The notes: a model not told the origin generated them from the letters alone. DNA of 64,000 bases from Bacteroidota bacterium (GCA_947475165.1 CANJLD010000012.1:1-64000), one strand, 5' to 3'; shown: positions 16,167 through 25,498, counted from the stretch's first letter. A program made the numbers and translations.

Positions 16167-17150
16167 TTAAGCCTGCTTATCAGGTTCTTTTACATCCAGT
16201 TCTTTTGTGCGGAGTGTTGTATTGTAGTGTATACTGGCGTTTATTTCGTAGCCAATCAGCAATACAAAGGCATTTAAGTTCAGCCAAATCATCAGCAACA
16301 TAATAGTACCTATAGAGCCAAAGATAACGTTTAGCTTATTGAAGTTGCTAACCCAATACGAAAACCCAACCGAAACCAAAATAGAAAGCACCGTAGCCAC
16401 CGTAGCACCGGTGGAGATGAATTTGTATTTCTTCTTAGTTGCCGGTCCGTAATAATAAATAAGTGAAATACCGAAGAAGAACATCAGCAGGATAAGCACA
16501 TACCGCAGCAAACTGAAAAGCACATGCGTAAACTTGCTCTTAATGTGCAGCACATCAAACACAAAAGCAAGAATATCCTGCCCGAGGATAACAAGTGCCA
16601 GCGAAAAAATAAACAGAATCATAAGCAGGAAAGTAATCTGCAAAGCCACCATGCGGCTGTGTATGGCATTGCGCTTTTTATAATGGTCGTAGCTCTTATC
16701 AAACGAGCTCATCATAGCCATTACTCCGTTAGAAGTAAGAAACACCACCAAAAAGATGGAACCGGTCAAGAGTCCGCCACGCTTATGGCTGGCAAGGTCT
16801 TTCAGTAGCGGTTGTATAAACGATTTAATAAACGCGTAGGTTTCTTTATTAGGCAACACCTGCCGCAAAAACTCCAGAATCTTAACATCTAAATGATTGA
16901 AGTAAGGGATGTAAGGAATCAACGAAAACAAAAACGTAAGGGCAGGAAAAAAGGCAAGGAAGAAACTAAAGGCAATGGCCTTACTGCGCGTAGGCAGTGA
17001 GTTGGCTCTTATCTCGGCAATAAAAAATTGGTAAACATCCACTACCGGTATACCATCAAACCCCGGAAGAGTAAATGTTTTCGCCCGTTGCATTAGGATT
17101 AATAAAAACGGAAAGCGTTCTGCCAATAAAGCCCAAATATCTTTCATCAC
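16167..17150 (-). CDS. YihY/BrkB family membrane protein (second copy)
   Basis: A 327-aa membrane protein with six hydrophobic stretches and family motifs: SLPTRSKAIAFSFFLAFFPALTFLF, GGLLTGSIFLVVFLTSNGVMAMMSSFDKSY and FGSIGTIMLLMIWLNLNAFVLLIGYEINA. It is related to the 6273-7214 protein but clearly diverged. The C-terminal tail is charged (TKELDVKEPDKQA). Function is uncertain as for the family. It is a single gene between tRNA-Ser and the thioesterase gene. Confidence 0.92.
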   Translation of the reverse strand: MMKDIWALLAERFPFLLILMQRAKTFTLPGFDGIPVVDVYQFFIAEIRANSLPTRSKAIAFSFFLAFFPALTFLFSLIPYIPYFNHLDVKILEFLRQVLPNKETYAFIKSFIQPLLKDLASHKRGGLLTGSIFLVVFLTSNGVMAMMSSFDKSYDHYKKRNAIHSRMVALQITFLLMILFIFSLALVILGQDILAFVFDVLHIKSKFTHVLFSLLRYVLILLMFFFGISLIYYYGPATKKKYKFISTGATVATVLSILVSVGFSYWVSNFNKLNVIFGSIGTIMLLMIWLNLNAFVLLIGYEINASIHYNTTLRTKELDVKEPDKQA

Positions 17151-17227
17151 AAGTTGTGTCGGGCCAAAAATAAAATTAAATGATTATCAGTATTCCTCCG
17201 CCAATTACCCTGCTATTCATTTTATAT

Positions 17228-17300
17228 AAACACATAGGCACATAGAACACATAGTTTTTGCATTTGCTGTTCTCTATGTGTTCTATGTGACTATGTGTTT
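17228..17300. repeat. Dispersed palindrome, CACATAGGCACATAGAACAC type (copy 1)
   Basis: The arms 17228-17254 and 17274-17300 are nearly perfect reverse complements built on CACATAG steps. The right end overlaps the TAA of the leftward thioesterase gene, so the hairpin probably ends that transcript. A second copy is at 38706-38778. Confidence 0.85.
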
Positions 17301-17712
17301 AGTCATTTACAAAGTATGTTTTCATTTTATCCATCAGCACAGGCGGAGCAGCCTTTATTCTTTTGGTTGCGGCATCTACAAACGCCAGATGCGTTTCGCC
17401 TTCGTTTATCAGTTCATTCTTCTCGTTAAACACTTCGTAATTAAAAACAATTATCCGGTTGGGCAGATGAGTAACGAAGGTTTTGATGGTGAGCAGTTCA
17501 TCGTAATAAGCCGGTGCTATGTATTTAATGTTCATGCGTATAATAGGCATCATAGTGCCCTCATCTTCCAATTGCTTATAACTAATGCCGATAGAGCGGA
17601 TAGCCTCTGAGCGCGCCTGCTCGTAGTAATAACCGTAATTGCCGTAATACACATAACCCATCTGGTCGGTGTCACCGTAAAGCACTCTCAGTTTGTGGTG
17701 GTATGTAAACAT
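17299..17712 (-). CDS. Acyl-CoA thioesterase, YbgC/4-hydroxybenzoyl-CoA thioesterase type
   Basis: A 137-aa hotdog-fold protein. Residues 9-32 carry the active-site signature RVLYGDTDQMGYVYYGNY with the catalytic aspartate, followed by a long helix (EQARSEAIRSIGISYKQL). The rest (NIKYIAPAYYDELLTIKTFV, FNYEVFNEKNELINEGETHLAFVD) is typical of the family. It hydrolyses short or medium acyl-CoA thioesters; the specific substrate is not visible. The 70-bp gap upstream holds a heptanucleotide tract. The stop lies within a dispersed palindrome. Confidence 0.92.
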   Translation of the reverse strand: MFTYHHKLRVLYGDTDQMGYVYYGNYGYYYEQARSEAIRSIGISYKQLEDEGTMMPIIRMNIKYIAPAYYDELLTIKTFVTHLPNRIIVFNYEVFNEKNELINEGETHLAFVDAATKRIKAAPPVLMDKMKTYFVND

Positions 17713-17717
17713 ATGCT

Positions 17718-17748
17718 AATTTGGAATTTTAAATTTGGAATTTGGAAT
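17718..17748. repeat. Heptanucleotide tract (AATTTGG)
   Basis: Four units AATTTGG, AATTTTA, AATTTGG, AATTTGG run in phase between mltG and the thioesterase gene, just before the latter's ATG in the leftward direction. Confidence 0.75.
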
Positions 17749-17783
17749 GTATTACCACTAGCTGCTCGCCATTCGCCACTATC

Positions 17784-18794
17784 CTAGTGAATATTCATCG
17801 CATTCAGTTTCTTCCGGTATTGCGCGGCAACCTTCATCTGGTCTTCGTAGCTTACCGAGAAAAGCGAATAACCGCTCATGTCCGGATTGGCACAGAAAAA
17901 TAAATACTTGTGTTCTTCAAAGTTCAACACCGCATCAATACATTTTTTGCGCGGCATACAGATAGGCCCTGGTGGCAAGCCGGCATACTTGTATGTGTTG
18001 TAAGGTGTATCGAAATCTTTGTGGTAGGATGTTACGCGTTTGGCATCAAAATCGCGCAGGGCAAAAACAAGGGTAGGGTCGGCCTGCAAAGGCATGCCTA
18101 TTCTTAACCGGTTAAGGTAAACTCCGGCAACGGTAGGCAGTTCTTTATCGCGTATTACTTCCTTTTCGGTAATAGAAGCCAGAGTAGTAACTTCAGTTGG
18201 CGAAAGATTTAATGCGGTTGCTTTCGCTTTGCGCTCTTCGTTCCAGAATTTGTCGTAAGCCGCATTCAGCTTATCAATAAACTTATCGAAAGATATGTTC
18301 CAGTAAAACTCGTAGTTATCTACAATAAACTTTGACAGCACTTTTGAAGTATCCGTGCCTAATGTCTTGCAAAATTTCCCATCGTTCAGTTGTGCCAGCA
18401 CTTCGTTAGAGTCCAGTTCGAGTGTTCTTCCTACAAGTCCCGCAAATTCATCCTTGGTGCGTATATTATAAATAACAAGCGTAACCGGTGTCTGTAAACC
18501 TGCGCGGAGTATGTTGACTATCTGCCGGTTGTTCATTCCTTTATTGAAAACATAATAACCGGAGTTAACATGGTCAGGATATTTCTTCAGCTTACTCACT
18601 ACCGAAAAACCAAACTCATTCTTCAATACTTCATTTTCCTTCAGTATCCTTAAAACATCTTCATAAGACGAACCGGTGGGAATTTTTACCGATACCCTCT
18701 TCTCCGCATTAACGTTAGGAGCATACAACACCTGATACGCACCGACAGCAGATAGAACAAGCAGCAATAAAAGCAGATAGAAAAACTTCTTCAT
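17784..18794 (-). CDS. mltG: Endolytic transglycosylase MltG
   Basis: A 336-aa inner-membrane protein with an N-terminal anchor (FFYLLLLLLVLSAVGAYQVL), a LysM-like region and the YceG/MltG catalytic domain. The catalytic glutamate is E210 in ASITEKEV, followed by VAGVYLNRLRIGMPLQADPTL and YNTYKYAGLPPGPICMP, all diagnostic. MltG cuts nascent glycan strands and sets their length during peptidoglycan synthesis. The upstream DCC-family gene ends 4 bp before its start, so the two are co-transcribed. Confidence 0.96.
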   Translation of the reverse strand: MKKFFYLLLLLLVLSAVGAYQVLYAPNVNAEKRVSVKIPTGSSYEDVLRILKENEVLKNEFGFSVVSKLKKYPDHVNSGYYVFNKGMNNRQIVNILRAGLQTPVTLVIYNIRTKDEFAGLVGRTLELDSNEVLAQLNDGKFCKTLGTDTSKVLSKFIVDNYEFYWNISFDKFIDKLNAAYDKFWNEERKAKATALNLSPTEVTTLASITEKEVIRDKELPTVAGVYLNRLRIGMPLQADPTLVFALRDFDAKRVTSYHKDFDTPYNTYKYAGLPPGPICMPRKKCIDAVLNFEEHKYLFFCANPDMSGYSLFSVSYEDQMKVAAQYRKKLNAMNIH

Positions 18795-18798
18795 TCAA

Positions 18799-19191
18799 TC
18801 AATCAAGGAATTTTGATTTCAGCTCCGGTGAAGGTATGCGGCAACTTTCCTGCTTGCCAAACCATTTATACCGGTTATCGGCAACAAGTTTATAAAAGAA
18901 ATTGCGGATGAATTTGGGAACAATATAGAACACCACCGCCAGCGAATAAATGCCTCCAAGGTCTCTGGCAATTTGCAGCACAGCATCGGAGTGTGTGTAG
19001 CCTTTGCCGTCATCTTCCAGTATAACCGTGCCCATGTAATTATCTTCCAGGCCTAATTTCTTTACCACGCTTTGTCCGTAAGCCGATTGAAGCGAAGCGT
19101 ACTTGAACTGGTTCTTTTTGTCGTGGTCTATAAGCCAGTTCACCGAACCGTTGCAGAGATTGCAGACACCATCAAATAGAATCACTTGCAT
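18799..19191 (-). CDS. DCC-family (DUF393) thiol-disulfide oxidoreductase-like protein
   Basis: A 130-aa protein with the family signature FDGVCNLCNGSVNWLID at residues 6-22, that is D7 and the C10/C13 pair, and the later DAVLQIARDLGG-Y segment. The family has a thioredoxin-like fold; its substrate is not known. It lies between a T9SS cargo gene (whose stop overlaps its start by one base) and mltG, probably in one transcript. Confidence 0.9.
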   Translation of the reverse strand: MQVILFDGVCNLCNGSVNWLIDHDKKNQFKYASLQSAYGQSVVKKLGLEDNYMGTVILEDDGKGYTHSDAVLQIARDLGGIYSLAVVFYIVPKFIRNFFYKLVADNRYKWFGKQESCRIPSPELKSKFLD

Positions 19192-21473
19192 TAAAACCCG
19201 GTTTTAATAATCTTACTATGGAAAGCCTTACCGCTTTGTGTATCGCGCAGCGTAAGCAGATAAATTCCGTTTTGAAGTTCGCTGATGCTCAACCGGTCGC
19301 TGATGTTTTGTTCCTGCTTAACAGTTTCGCCCAGCATATTCATTATGGTTGCTTCAAACAAAGCATTCCTGTTTTCGCTACGGATATTAATGGCACCGGT
19401 GGTAGGGTTTGGATATACGGTGATGCTGTTATCATCCTTAGTTAAATCTTTAATAGCCGAGGTTCCGCCCCAGAAATTACTATCGAAGATTAAACGAATC
19501 ATTGGCGAACCGGCTGTGCCGATGGTTGAGAGTTTCCATACACCACCGACAAAAACATACATGTGCGACCTGCCGAGTGTACTGTTTAAATCGTAGCCAA
19601 CCTGTAATCTGCGGGTATCAGTTTGTGTCCAGCCGAAATAAATTTTCTTCGAAATAATAATCGGGCTGTCTAATTTATAAGTAGTGAAGCCGTTAAGTGA
19701 ATCAATGTAGAAAGGCTTCTTGTTATCGAGCGAGAAGATGAGTGTTGAACTGGGATTAAACTGCGGGCTATTTATCACTATACTATCCCATGCATTAAAA
19801 TTAAAAACAAGACTGCTCACATTCTCTTCCACTTGTGAAAACTGAACCTGAAAAGCAGTAAGCGTATCCGGTTGGTTCAGCGTAAACTCATACGCAAAAC
19901 TTTTCTGACCGGCACCGGTAACACCGTAAGCCAGCTCAGCCGAGCCGTCATCGTAAGCCAGGGTGTAATCAAAGCTCTGTGTATGATAAAGCGTATCGTT
20001 TTGTGCGCGGTCAACATTAGAAGGGTCTAAAGTTACTTGCGAAACAATAACCAAACTATCTACCGGCCAGTTGGGCGTGTTCGGAATAACATACTCCGAA
20101 GCGGGGTTTACTTGAATAAAACTGTATTCAGCAGCGTTGAACGTTTGCAACAAATCTGCCGAAACAACAACCGGTGTAGGGTAAATTTCATCAGCCCTTT
20201 TCACAAAGTTAGTAGCCGGTGGGTTGCTGTTGGCATTCGGGTCCATGTTATGCACCATCAATACAATAGAATCGCGTAGTTCCGGTGTGCTGAATTGATC
20301 AGCAGGAAGTAACGTGAAGTTCTTTAAGATGGTCGGGAACGGATACACAAAAGCAATATCCCGTATAATGGTATCTGCCGGGCTGCGGTTCTTATCCAGT
20401 TCTACATAATCAATATGCCAGTGGTCGTTGTTACCATAAAGCGATGCCTGGTTGCGGAACCGGAACTGGAAAGTGCTATAGAAATAAGTATAAGGAAAAG
20501 CCAAATCAGGAACCGCTACTATTATTTGCTTAAACTTTTGCGGAACATTGGCACTGCTTGAATAACCGGTGTCGTACCAAATAGTCCTCCACTCGCTGCT
20601 GTTATCTCTAAACTGCAGAATAAGGGTATCATCTTTATCGGGATAATCGCCTAAGCCCTGTGCTTCGTAAAAGAAACTGAGGTAAAGAGAATCTACAGCG
20701 GTAAGACCGGAAAGGTCAATAGGTTTAGAAGTAAGATAATCTGCCTGCCCGTAAGTATGGTTATTGGTATTGTTATACGGCAGACCGAATTCGTTCAGGC
20801 CGTCAAGCGTGGCAACGCCAATAGTTGGCGGGTTAACCGGATAGGTATTATTTACATACGCAAAATTATCGAACCAAAGGTTACCGGTTTCACCTTGCGC
20901 GAAATAGATAACCGGTGCATAAAAAATAGTATCGGTAGGATTTACAAAGGCAGAATCAATACGTCCGGCTGTATCCAGAAAGAAACGATAGTAGCTGTTC
21001 CAATAAGTAAATGGCGAAGGTGTTTGTGAGAAACAACCGGAAGTGGACGGACCGAAAAAAGTAAATGGCAAAGATGGCTTAGCAACAGAATCAAACAGAT
21101 GAGTTAATGTATCGTATGTATATGACCATGACGTATCATCCATAAAATGACCTTCCACTAAAGGCACTCCTTCAACCGATAGACAGGTTCCGAATACATT
21201 ATAAAAGGTATCGGTAATGTGGTTGGCGTTCCAGCCTACAGTGGCTAAGCTATTTTTTGTAAAGTCATCTACGAAGGGAAGGGTCAGTGTGTTTGTGTTT
21301 ACTACGGTAATTCCTTTATCAATTAAATACTTGTGCGAGTTAGTGGTTTGTTGCTGCCCTTTAGTAGCGTGGTAAAGCGCGGGGTTATAGCCCAGCGGAC
21401 TTAACTCTTCGGTTTGTGCAAATGCAGAAGTAAACAGAGTAAAGGAAAATATAACGTGCAGTAGTTTCTTCAT
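19191..21473 (-). CDS. Large secreted protein with T9SS sorting domain
   Basis: I start at 21473 (MKKLLHVIFSFTLFTSAFAQ), which gives a proper signal peptide; the frame is open 13 codons further upstream. The 760-aa product is rich in aromatic residues, Asn and Asp, with beta-jelly-roll-like stretches (DPSNVDRAQNDTLYHTQSF, SLVFNFNAWDSIVIN) and no catalytic motif. The last 80 residues (DDNSITVYPNPTTGAINIRS ... ISELQNGIYLLTLRD) form a type A T9SS sorting domain. It is exported through the T9SS to the surface or outside; role unknown, perhaps adhesion. Confidence 0.9.
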   Translation of the reverse strand: MKKLLHVIFSFTLFTSAFAQTEELSPLGYNPALYHATKGQQQTTNSHKYLIDKGITVVNTNTLTLPFVDDFTKNSLATVGWNANHITDTFYNVFGTCLSVEGVPLVEGHFMDDTSWSYTYDTLTHLFDSVAKPSLPFTFFGPSTSGCFSQTPSPFTYWNSYYRFFLDTAGRIDSAFVNPTDTIFYAPVIYFAQGETGNLWFDNFAYVNNTYPVNPPTIGVATLDGLNEFGLPYNNTNNHTYGQADYLTSKPIDLSGLTAVDSLYLSFFYEAQGLGDYPDKDDTLILQFRDNSSEWRTIWYDTGYSSSANVPQKFKQIIVAVPDLAFPYTYFYSTFQFRFRNQASLYGNNDHWHIDYVELDKNRSPADTIIRDIAFVYPFPTILKNFTLLPADQFSTPELRDSIVLMVHNMDPNANSNPPATNFVKRADEIYPTPVVVSADLLQTFNAAEYSFIQVNPASEYVIPNTPNWPVDSLVIVSQVTLDPSNVDRAQNDTLYHTQSFDYTLAYDDGSAELAYGVTGAGQKSFAYEFTLNQPDTLTAFQVQFSQVEENVSSLVFNFNAWDSIVINSPQFNPSSTLIFSLDNKKPFYIDSLNGFTTYKLDSPIIISKKIYFGWTQTDTRRLQVGYDLNSTLGRSHMYVFVGGVWKLSTIGTAGSPMIRLIFDSNFWGGTSAIKDLTKDDNSITVYPNPTTGAINIRSENRNALFEATIMNMLGETVKQEQNISDRLSISELQNGIYLLTLRDTQSGKAFHSKIIKTGF

Positions 21474-21585
21474 AATAGTTCTGAAAGATTCAGATAAACG
21501 TAAACAAAGCAAATTTATTGGGTTGAATACAATGAGCCACTAATTACACGAATTAAATGCAAAAGTAAATTCGTGTAATTCCTTC

Positions 21586-22407
21586 CTACGGGGTAATAAT
21601 CGAATCCATCTTGTCATACAAATCAGGATTCACGGTAATACCTGCGGGAAGTTCTTTTGCTATAAATAAATCAATGGGTTCGCCAATTCGAATAGTGTTA
21701 CCGCTGCCATACTCCGGAATCTGTTTATAGATAACCGCGCCAAGTGTATCGGTTACTCCTTCATCGGCAACTATTGCACCGGTGTTAAGCGAGTAACCGC
21801 GCATCTTAAACACGGCTTCGTTCAGCGGCATACCAATAAGGTAAGGAACCGAAATGCGTTCGTTGCCTAATCCATTTCCCAACACAATATCAATTACGGT
21901 ACCGCGCGATACACGCATTTTTTTGGTTACGTTCTTTCCGTTTACCATCATTCCAATCACGGCATCTAAATGCGGGTCGGGTTTGTAAATCAGTTCGCCT
22001 ACTTTTAAGCCATAACTTTCTAATTGCATTTTGGCATACTTGAGCGAACTGCGCCCAATCAAATCCGGAATTTCAGTAGTAGGTGCTTTAGTGGCGTTGA
22101 TGGTAATATAGATGGTCCTCCCCTCCTTTACCTTCGCATTTGGCTTAGGGTTCTGGTCAATAATACTCATAGGCGGTTTGCTCATATCGTATACCGAATC
22201 CATTATCTGCCAGTCTAAATTTTTGCCGCCAAGAATATTCTTTACCTGCTCAAACGAGCTTCCGCGAAGGTCGGGAACGGTTACGCTTTCATCGTGACGG
22301 GTGTAGCTTTTTAAACCCGACTGCACAAAAAGCAGCAACACGATTAAAATGCCAAGGGCTATAAGAATGTTATAGCCGAGAACTTTATTGAAATACTTTT
22401 TAAACAA
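21586..22407 (-). CDS. PASTA-domain membrane protein
   Basis: A 273-aa protein with an N-terminal membrane anchor (VLGYNILIALGILIVLLLFVQSG) and three PASTA domains: VPDLRGSSFEQVKNILGG with DQNPKPNAKVKEGRTIYI; IPDLIGRSSLKYAKMQLESYGL; VPYLIGMPLNEAVFKMRGY. PASTA domains bind muropeptide-like ligands in kinases and penicillin-binding proteins; here there is no kinase or transpeptidase domain. In many Bacteroidota a gene of this form sits close to ddl and rluD; here ddl is 4 kb to the right, with other genes in between. Confidence 0.93.
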   Translation of the reverse strand: MFKKYFNKVLGYNILIALGILIVLLLFVQSGLKSYTRHDESVTVPDLRGSSFEQVKNILGGKNLDWQIMDSVYDMSKPPMSIIDQNPKPNAKVKEGRTIYITINATKAPTTEIPDLIGRSSLKYAKMQLESYGLKVGELIYKPDPHLDAVIGMMVNGKNVTKKMRVSRGTVIDIVLGNGLGNERISVPYLIGMPLNEAVFKMRGYSLNTGAIVADEGVTDTLGAVIYKQIPEYGSGNTIRIGEPIDLFIAKELPAGITVNPDLYDKMDSIITP

Positions 22408-22509
22408 AGCTTACTGATTTAGAACACCGCAAAAATAAGCGAGTAGTTAAGAGTAAGTAGAGCCGTTTGCAATTATTTGTTCACGTTTTTACAGGGGTGT
22501 AGTGTTGTT

Positions 22510-22665
22510 GGTCAGCGTTCGGAAGATTAGTTTTGTCATTTCGAACGAAGGCTTTGCGTAGTGAGAAATCTTGTATTTACACTGGCAAATTAAATACAAG
22601 ATGCCTCGTTCCTCGGCATGACAAATCGCATTTTTTCAATCTTCCGAACATCTGTGAGCGACCAA
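22510..22665. repeat. Composite palindromic element of the GTCATTTCGAACGAAGG type
   Basis: Outer arms GTTCGGAAGATT and AATCTTCCGAAC, middle arms TTGTCAT and ATGACAA, and inner arms CTTGTATTTA and TAAATACAAG are nested around GCACTGGC-like loop sequence. It resembles the element at 12231 in type. The last 30 codons of the adjacent leftward gene lie inside it. Confidence 0.7.
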
Positions 22666-23323
22666 GAACAGGGGTTTTGTAAATCAGATAATCGTTATAC
22701 TTCGATTCATCTGCATTCAGCCATATTTCTTTACCGGTGTTGCAGTGCGTTACCAGCAGTTTATACAAGGCGTTTCCTTTTTCAATGCGTTCGCTGTAAC
22801 CGGTGGTGCGTGCCTTGGCTGACTTACGCTGGTTTTTTAAGGCGGTGTTAAAGTTTGCCTGCAAAGTGCGCAGCTCGGTAACGGTGGTGGCGGTTATTCC
22901 TTCGTCTGCCAGTTCGGTTAATTTGCTTTCGGTTTCATCGGCAAACATATCGAGGTAGAACAGCAAGTCGGTATCCGATTGTTTAGTTAATGCCTTATCA
23001 TCTGTAAAATGATGGTATTCTATACTATCGATACCCCATACGTTTTCAGCGGCAGTAAGCACCGTTCTAATTTTTGTTTCGCACAACACGCGCTCTTTAT
23101 CTTTTGCCTGCGTAGCAATTTCTTTTAAGCCCTCCAGATAATTATCGCTGGGCAGGGTATCGAAACCGGTAATGGCGGCTTCGAACACCAGCCGCTTAGT
23201 GGGGGTAAAGCCACGGGCGGCAAATTCGGTAATGTCGCGCGCTATGCTGTCCAAGACATCTTCGCACTTAAGGGTTAGTTCGGGATCGGAAATGTTGTAA
23301 GCCCGTTGCTGGTTCTTTTTCAT
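22577..23323 (-). CDS. Helical hypothetical protein
   Basis: A 248-aa soluble protein, almost all helical, with LTELADEGITATTVTELRTLQANF, a basic segment KNQRKSAKARTTGYSERIEKGNALYKLL and GKEIWLNADESKYNDYLIY near residue 215. I know this layout from unannotated Bacteroidota proteins but cannot name a function. The last residues (CRGTRHLVFNLPV) are encoded by the inserted palindromic element, so the natural C-terminus has been replaced. Array 2 of 21-nt units lies 87 bp upstream of the ATG. Confidence 0.7.
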   Translation of the reverse strand: MKKNQQRAYNISDPELTLKCEDVLDSIARDITEFAARGFTPTKRLVFEAAITGFDTLPSDNYLEGLKEIATQAKDKERVLCETKIRTVLTAAENVWGIDSIEYHHFTDDKALTKQSDTDLLFYLDMFADETESKLTELADEGITATTVTELRTLQANFNTALKNQRKSAKARTTGYSERIEKGNALYKLLVTHCNTGKEIWLNADESKYNDYLIYKTPVLGRSQMFGRLKKCDLSCRGTRHLVFNLPV

Positions 23324-23409
23324 GGCTGATTGCTTTTATTATGCGAAAAAAAATATTTTTTGAACGATTTTAAAATTTTATTGAACCATTATTTTATGGC
23401 TTTAATCAG

Positions 23410-23598
23410 GTTTAAAGAAAGAACGCAGCAGTTTAAAGCAAGAGCGTAGCGGTTTAAAGACAGGTTGCATCAGTTTAAAGAAAGAGCGTAGCAGTTTAAA
23501 GAGCCGTTGGAGAGGTTTAAAGACAGCTTGCAGGGGTTTAAAGACACAGTGCAGGAGTTTAAAGACAGGTTGCAGGCGTGCAAACGCATTATCAAGCC
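23410..23598. repeat. 21-nt periodic array 2: eight to nine units with GTTTAAAG core
   Basis: Units start at 23410, 23431, 23452, 23473, 23494, 23515, 23536 and 23557, all exactly 21 bases, each opening with GTTTAAAG; a decayed ninth starts at 23578. The rest of the unit is of the type ACAGGTTGCAGGG. Read leftward it gives heptads such as QAVFKPL, QRLFKLL and RSFFKLM from a TTG start near 23659. It fills the 381-bp gap between two leftward genes; the short flanks (23324-23409, 23599-23703) hold only AT-rich sequence. Confidence 0.9.
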
Positions 23599-23703
23599 AT
23601 GTTTCGGCTGTTTTTAATGGTTTTTTGATAAAAATGATGGTTTTGGAAAGGCGTCCCAAACAGGCTCTCTGCCTCGGGAATCTGTTACGACAGAAGTATT
23701 GTT

Positions 23704-25224
23704 TTAATCAACAATTAGTTTTGTTCTTGCTACTACCCTGTCTTTTTCTAAACTAACTATATAAAGCCCTTTGCTGAGTTCGCTTATGTTGAGCATTGTT
23801 TTTTCTGTGTTTACGCTTTTGGTTAGAACTATTTTACCGGATACATCATATAGTTTGATTTCTCCGTTTAGCATTTCGTGTTCAATTATTACTTGAACTG
23901 AGTTGGTTGCAGGGTTGGGATAAACGGTTACTAAACCCTGTTCTTGATTCTTGTTTTCTACTTGTTCTATTCCCGTATAACCGCAAAAATTATTATCCAT
24001 ACAACCATCTGCATCTATTCTTAGTAACCATGCCTGTTGAGGAAAAGTATCGTTGTAATCAGCTGCTACACCACAGGCTATTATGTTTCCATCACTAAGT
24101 ATATCACAATCATAAAGTATGTTGTCTTCTATATTTTGACCGGTTCGTGATACACCTCTGTATTCTCTACCCCATAGTTGGATGCCATTGGCATCTGTTT
24201 TTATAATCAAACCATTATTATGATACGGGTGCAATAGTTGATTGTAATTACTGCCTACAGCAACCAACTCACCAGTTGATAATTCAGATACATTAAACAG
24301 CGTAGTTACAGGGCTTGAATCCGCGTAAAGTTGTTCCCACAACATATTCAGGTTACTATCTACTTTCACGACATATCCTTTGAAATCGGTTCCCATAGTA
24401 TTACTCTTCATAGTAGCATAACCTGTGCAAAAAATAAATTTGCCATCGAGTGTTTCGATTAAATTTTGTGGTACATCAATATTTGGGTCTATGCCTATTG
24501 TATCTCTGATAAGGTTACCTGCTGTGTCAAGCATCAGTAAGTAGCACCAACTCTGAAATGTAGCATCATGCGAATAATCTTTATTGTTTTTTGTTGCAGC
24601 TATAAGCAATCTGTTATTACTTGTTTTAATGAAGGCAGAGGTTAATTCATCCGTTGAATTACTTCCGTAAAACTTTCTCCATAGTTCATTTCCAGTAGCA
24701 TCGATTTTAATTATAAAAAGATTTACGTCAAAGTTTGAATACTGAATAGTCCCCTCAATATAAAAGCCATCATTTGTTTCAACTATTCGTTTGCCGAAAA
24801 ATCTTTGAGAGTTTACAGCACTATAGGTTTTGTAAAACAATACGTTGCCGTTAATGTCGTATTTTAAAAAAAGAACTTTCGTTATGTTGCTTGCGTCTAT
24901 GCAATACCCTGTACAAACAAGGTTACTGTCTTTAGTCAAAATGAGAGAGTTTTCCCCTGTAGCGGTTTGCATATACCCTGGGATTTTGAAAGTAGTAACT
25001 GTGTCTAACTGACCGTCTAAACGATGCTTGGAGAAAAGGCACATTGGGTCAATAGGGCTTGAAGTGTCGGATGTATAGCCAACGGTGTAAATACGTTGAT
25101 TACAAATGACCATGCTTGCATGAGAAGCAGAAAGCAGGTTATAGCGTTCGCGCAAACTATATGATTGCGAAAATGCTATAAACGCAAAAAGGAAACATAA
25201 AGAAATTGAAACCAGTTTTTTCAT
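23704..25224 (-). CDS. Secreted repeat protein with T9SS sorting domain
   Basis: A 506-aa protein with signal peptide (MKKLVSISLCFLFAFIAFSQ). The body contains repeated blades of the form FLKYDINGNVLFYKTY, IIKIDATGNELWRKFYG, IIKTDANGIQLWGREYRG, spaced 40-60 residues, consistent with a beta-propeller of the secreted G-W/F type common in Bacteroidota. The last 80 residues (GLVTVYPNPATNSVQVIIE ... ISELSKGLYIVSLEKD) are a type A T9SS sorting domain. It is surface-exposed or released; ligand unknown. Confidence 0.9.
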   Translation of the reverse strand: MKKLVSISLCFLFAFIAFSQSYSLRERYNLLSASHASMVICNQRIYTVGYTSDTSSPIDPMCLFSKHRLDGQLDTVTTFKIPGYMQTATGENSLILTKDSNLVCTGYCIDASNITKVLFLKYDINGNVLFYKTYSAVNSQRFFGKRIVETNDGFYIEGTIQYSNFDVNLFIIKIDATGNELWRKFYGSNSTDELTSAFIKTSNNRLLIAATKNNKDYSHDATFQSWCYLLMLDTAGNLIRDTIGIDPNIDVPQNLIETLDGKFIFCTGYATMKSNTMGTDFKGYVVKVDSNLNMLWEQLYADSSPVTTLFNVSELSTGELVAVGSNYNQLLHPYHNNGLIIKTDANGIQLWGREYRGVSRTGQNIEDNILYDCDILSDGNIIACGVAADYNDTFPQQAWLLRIDADGCMDNNFCGYTGIEQVENKNQEQGLVTVYPNPATNSVQVIIEHEMLNGEIKLYDVSGKIVLTKSVNTEKTMLNISELSKGLYIVSLEKDRVVARTKLIVD

Positions 25225-25225
25225 T

Positions 25226-25498
25226 TTATTGACTTATCATGAAAATTCCCGAACCTACCCTACGATTGACGCTCTTAATTTCATAAATATAAGTGCCGTT
25301 GCTCCAGTTTTGGGTTGCAATTACTTCTGTATTTTTTTCACCAAAATTTTTTTTACTCATCAATTCTCTGCCAAGTAAATCTGTTATTCTGATATATACT
25401 TCCTGTTCTGTAGTTTCGTATTGAATGTTACCCTTCGCAGAGTCTCCGCTTCGGGACTTTGCGCGAGTGAACGGCAAACTATTCTCTTTTCTATACAT
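25226..25498 (-). pseudogene. Orphan T9SS sorting-domain fragment
   Basis: The 90 codons contain only the second half of a sorting domain (VYIRITDLLGRELMSKKNFGE, then NWSNGTYIYEIKSVNRRVG) after a short stretch without signal peptide (MYRKENSLPFTRAKSRSG). It ends one base before the start of the following leftward T9SS gene. It looks like the 3' remnant of a lost cargo gene. Confidence 0.6.

Noticed and set aside
23402-23659. Protein-coding gene through array 2
   Set aside because: Needs a TTG start and consists only of the repeat heptads; the arrays also give open frames as a simple result of the 21-nt period, so openness is not evidence of coding.
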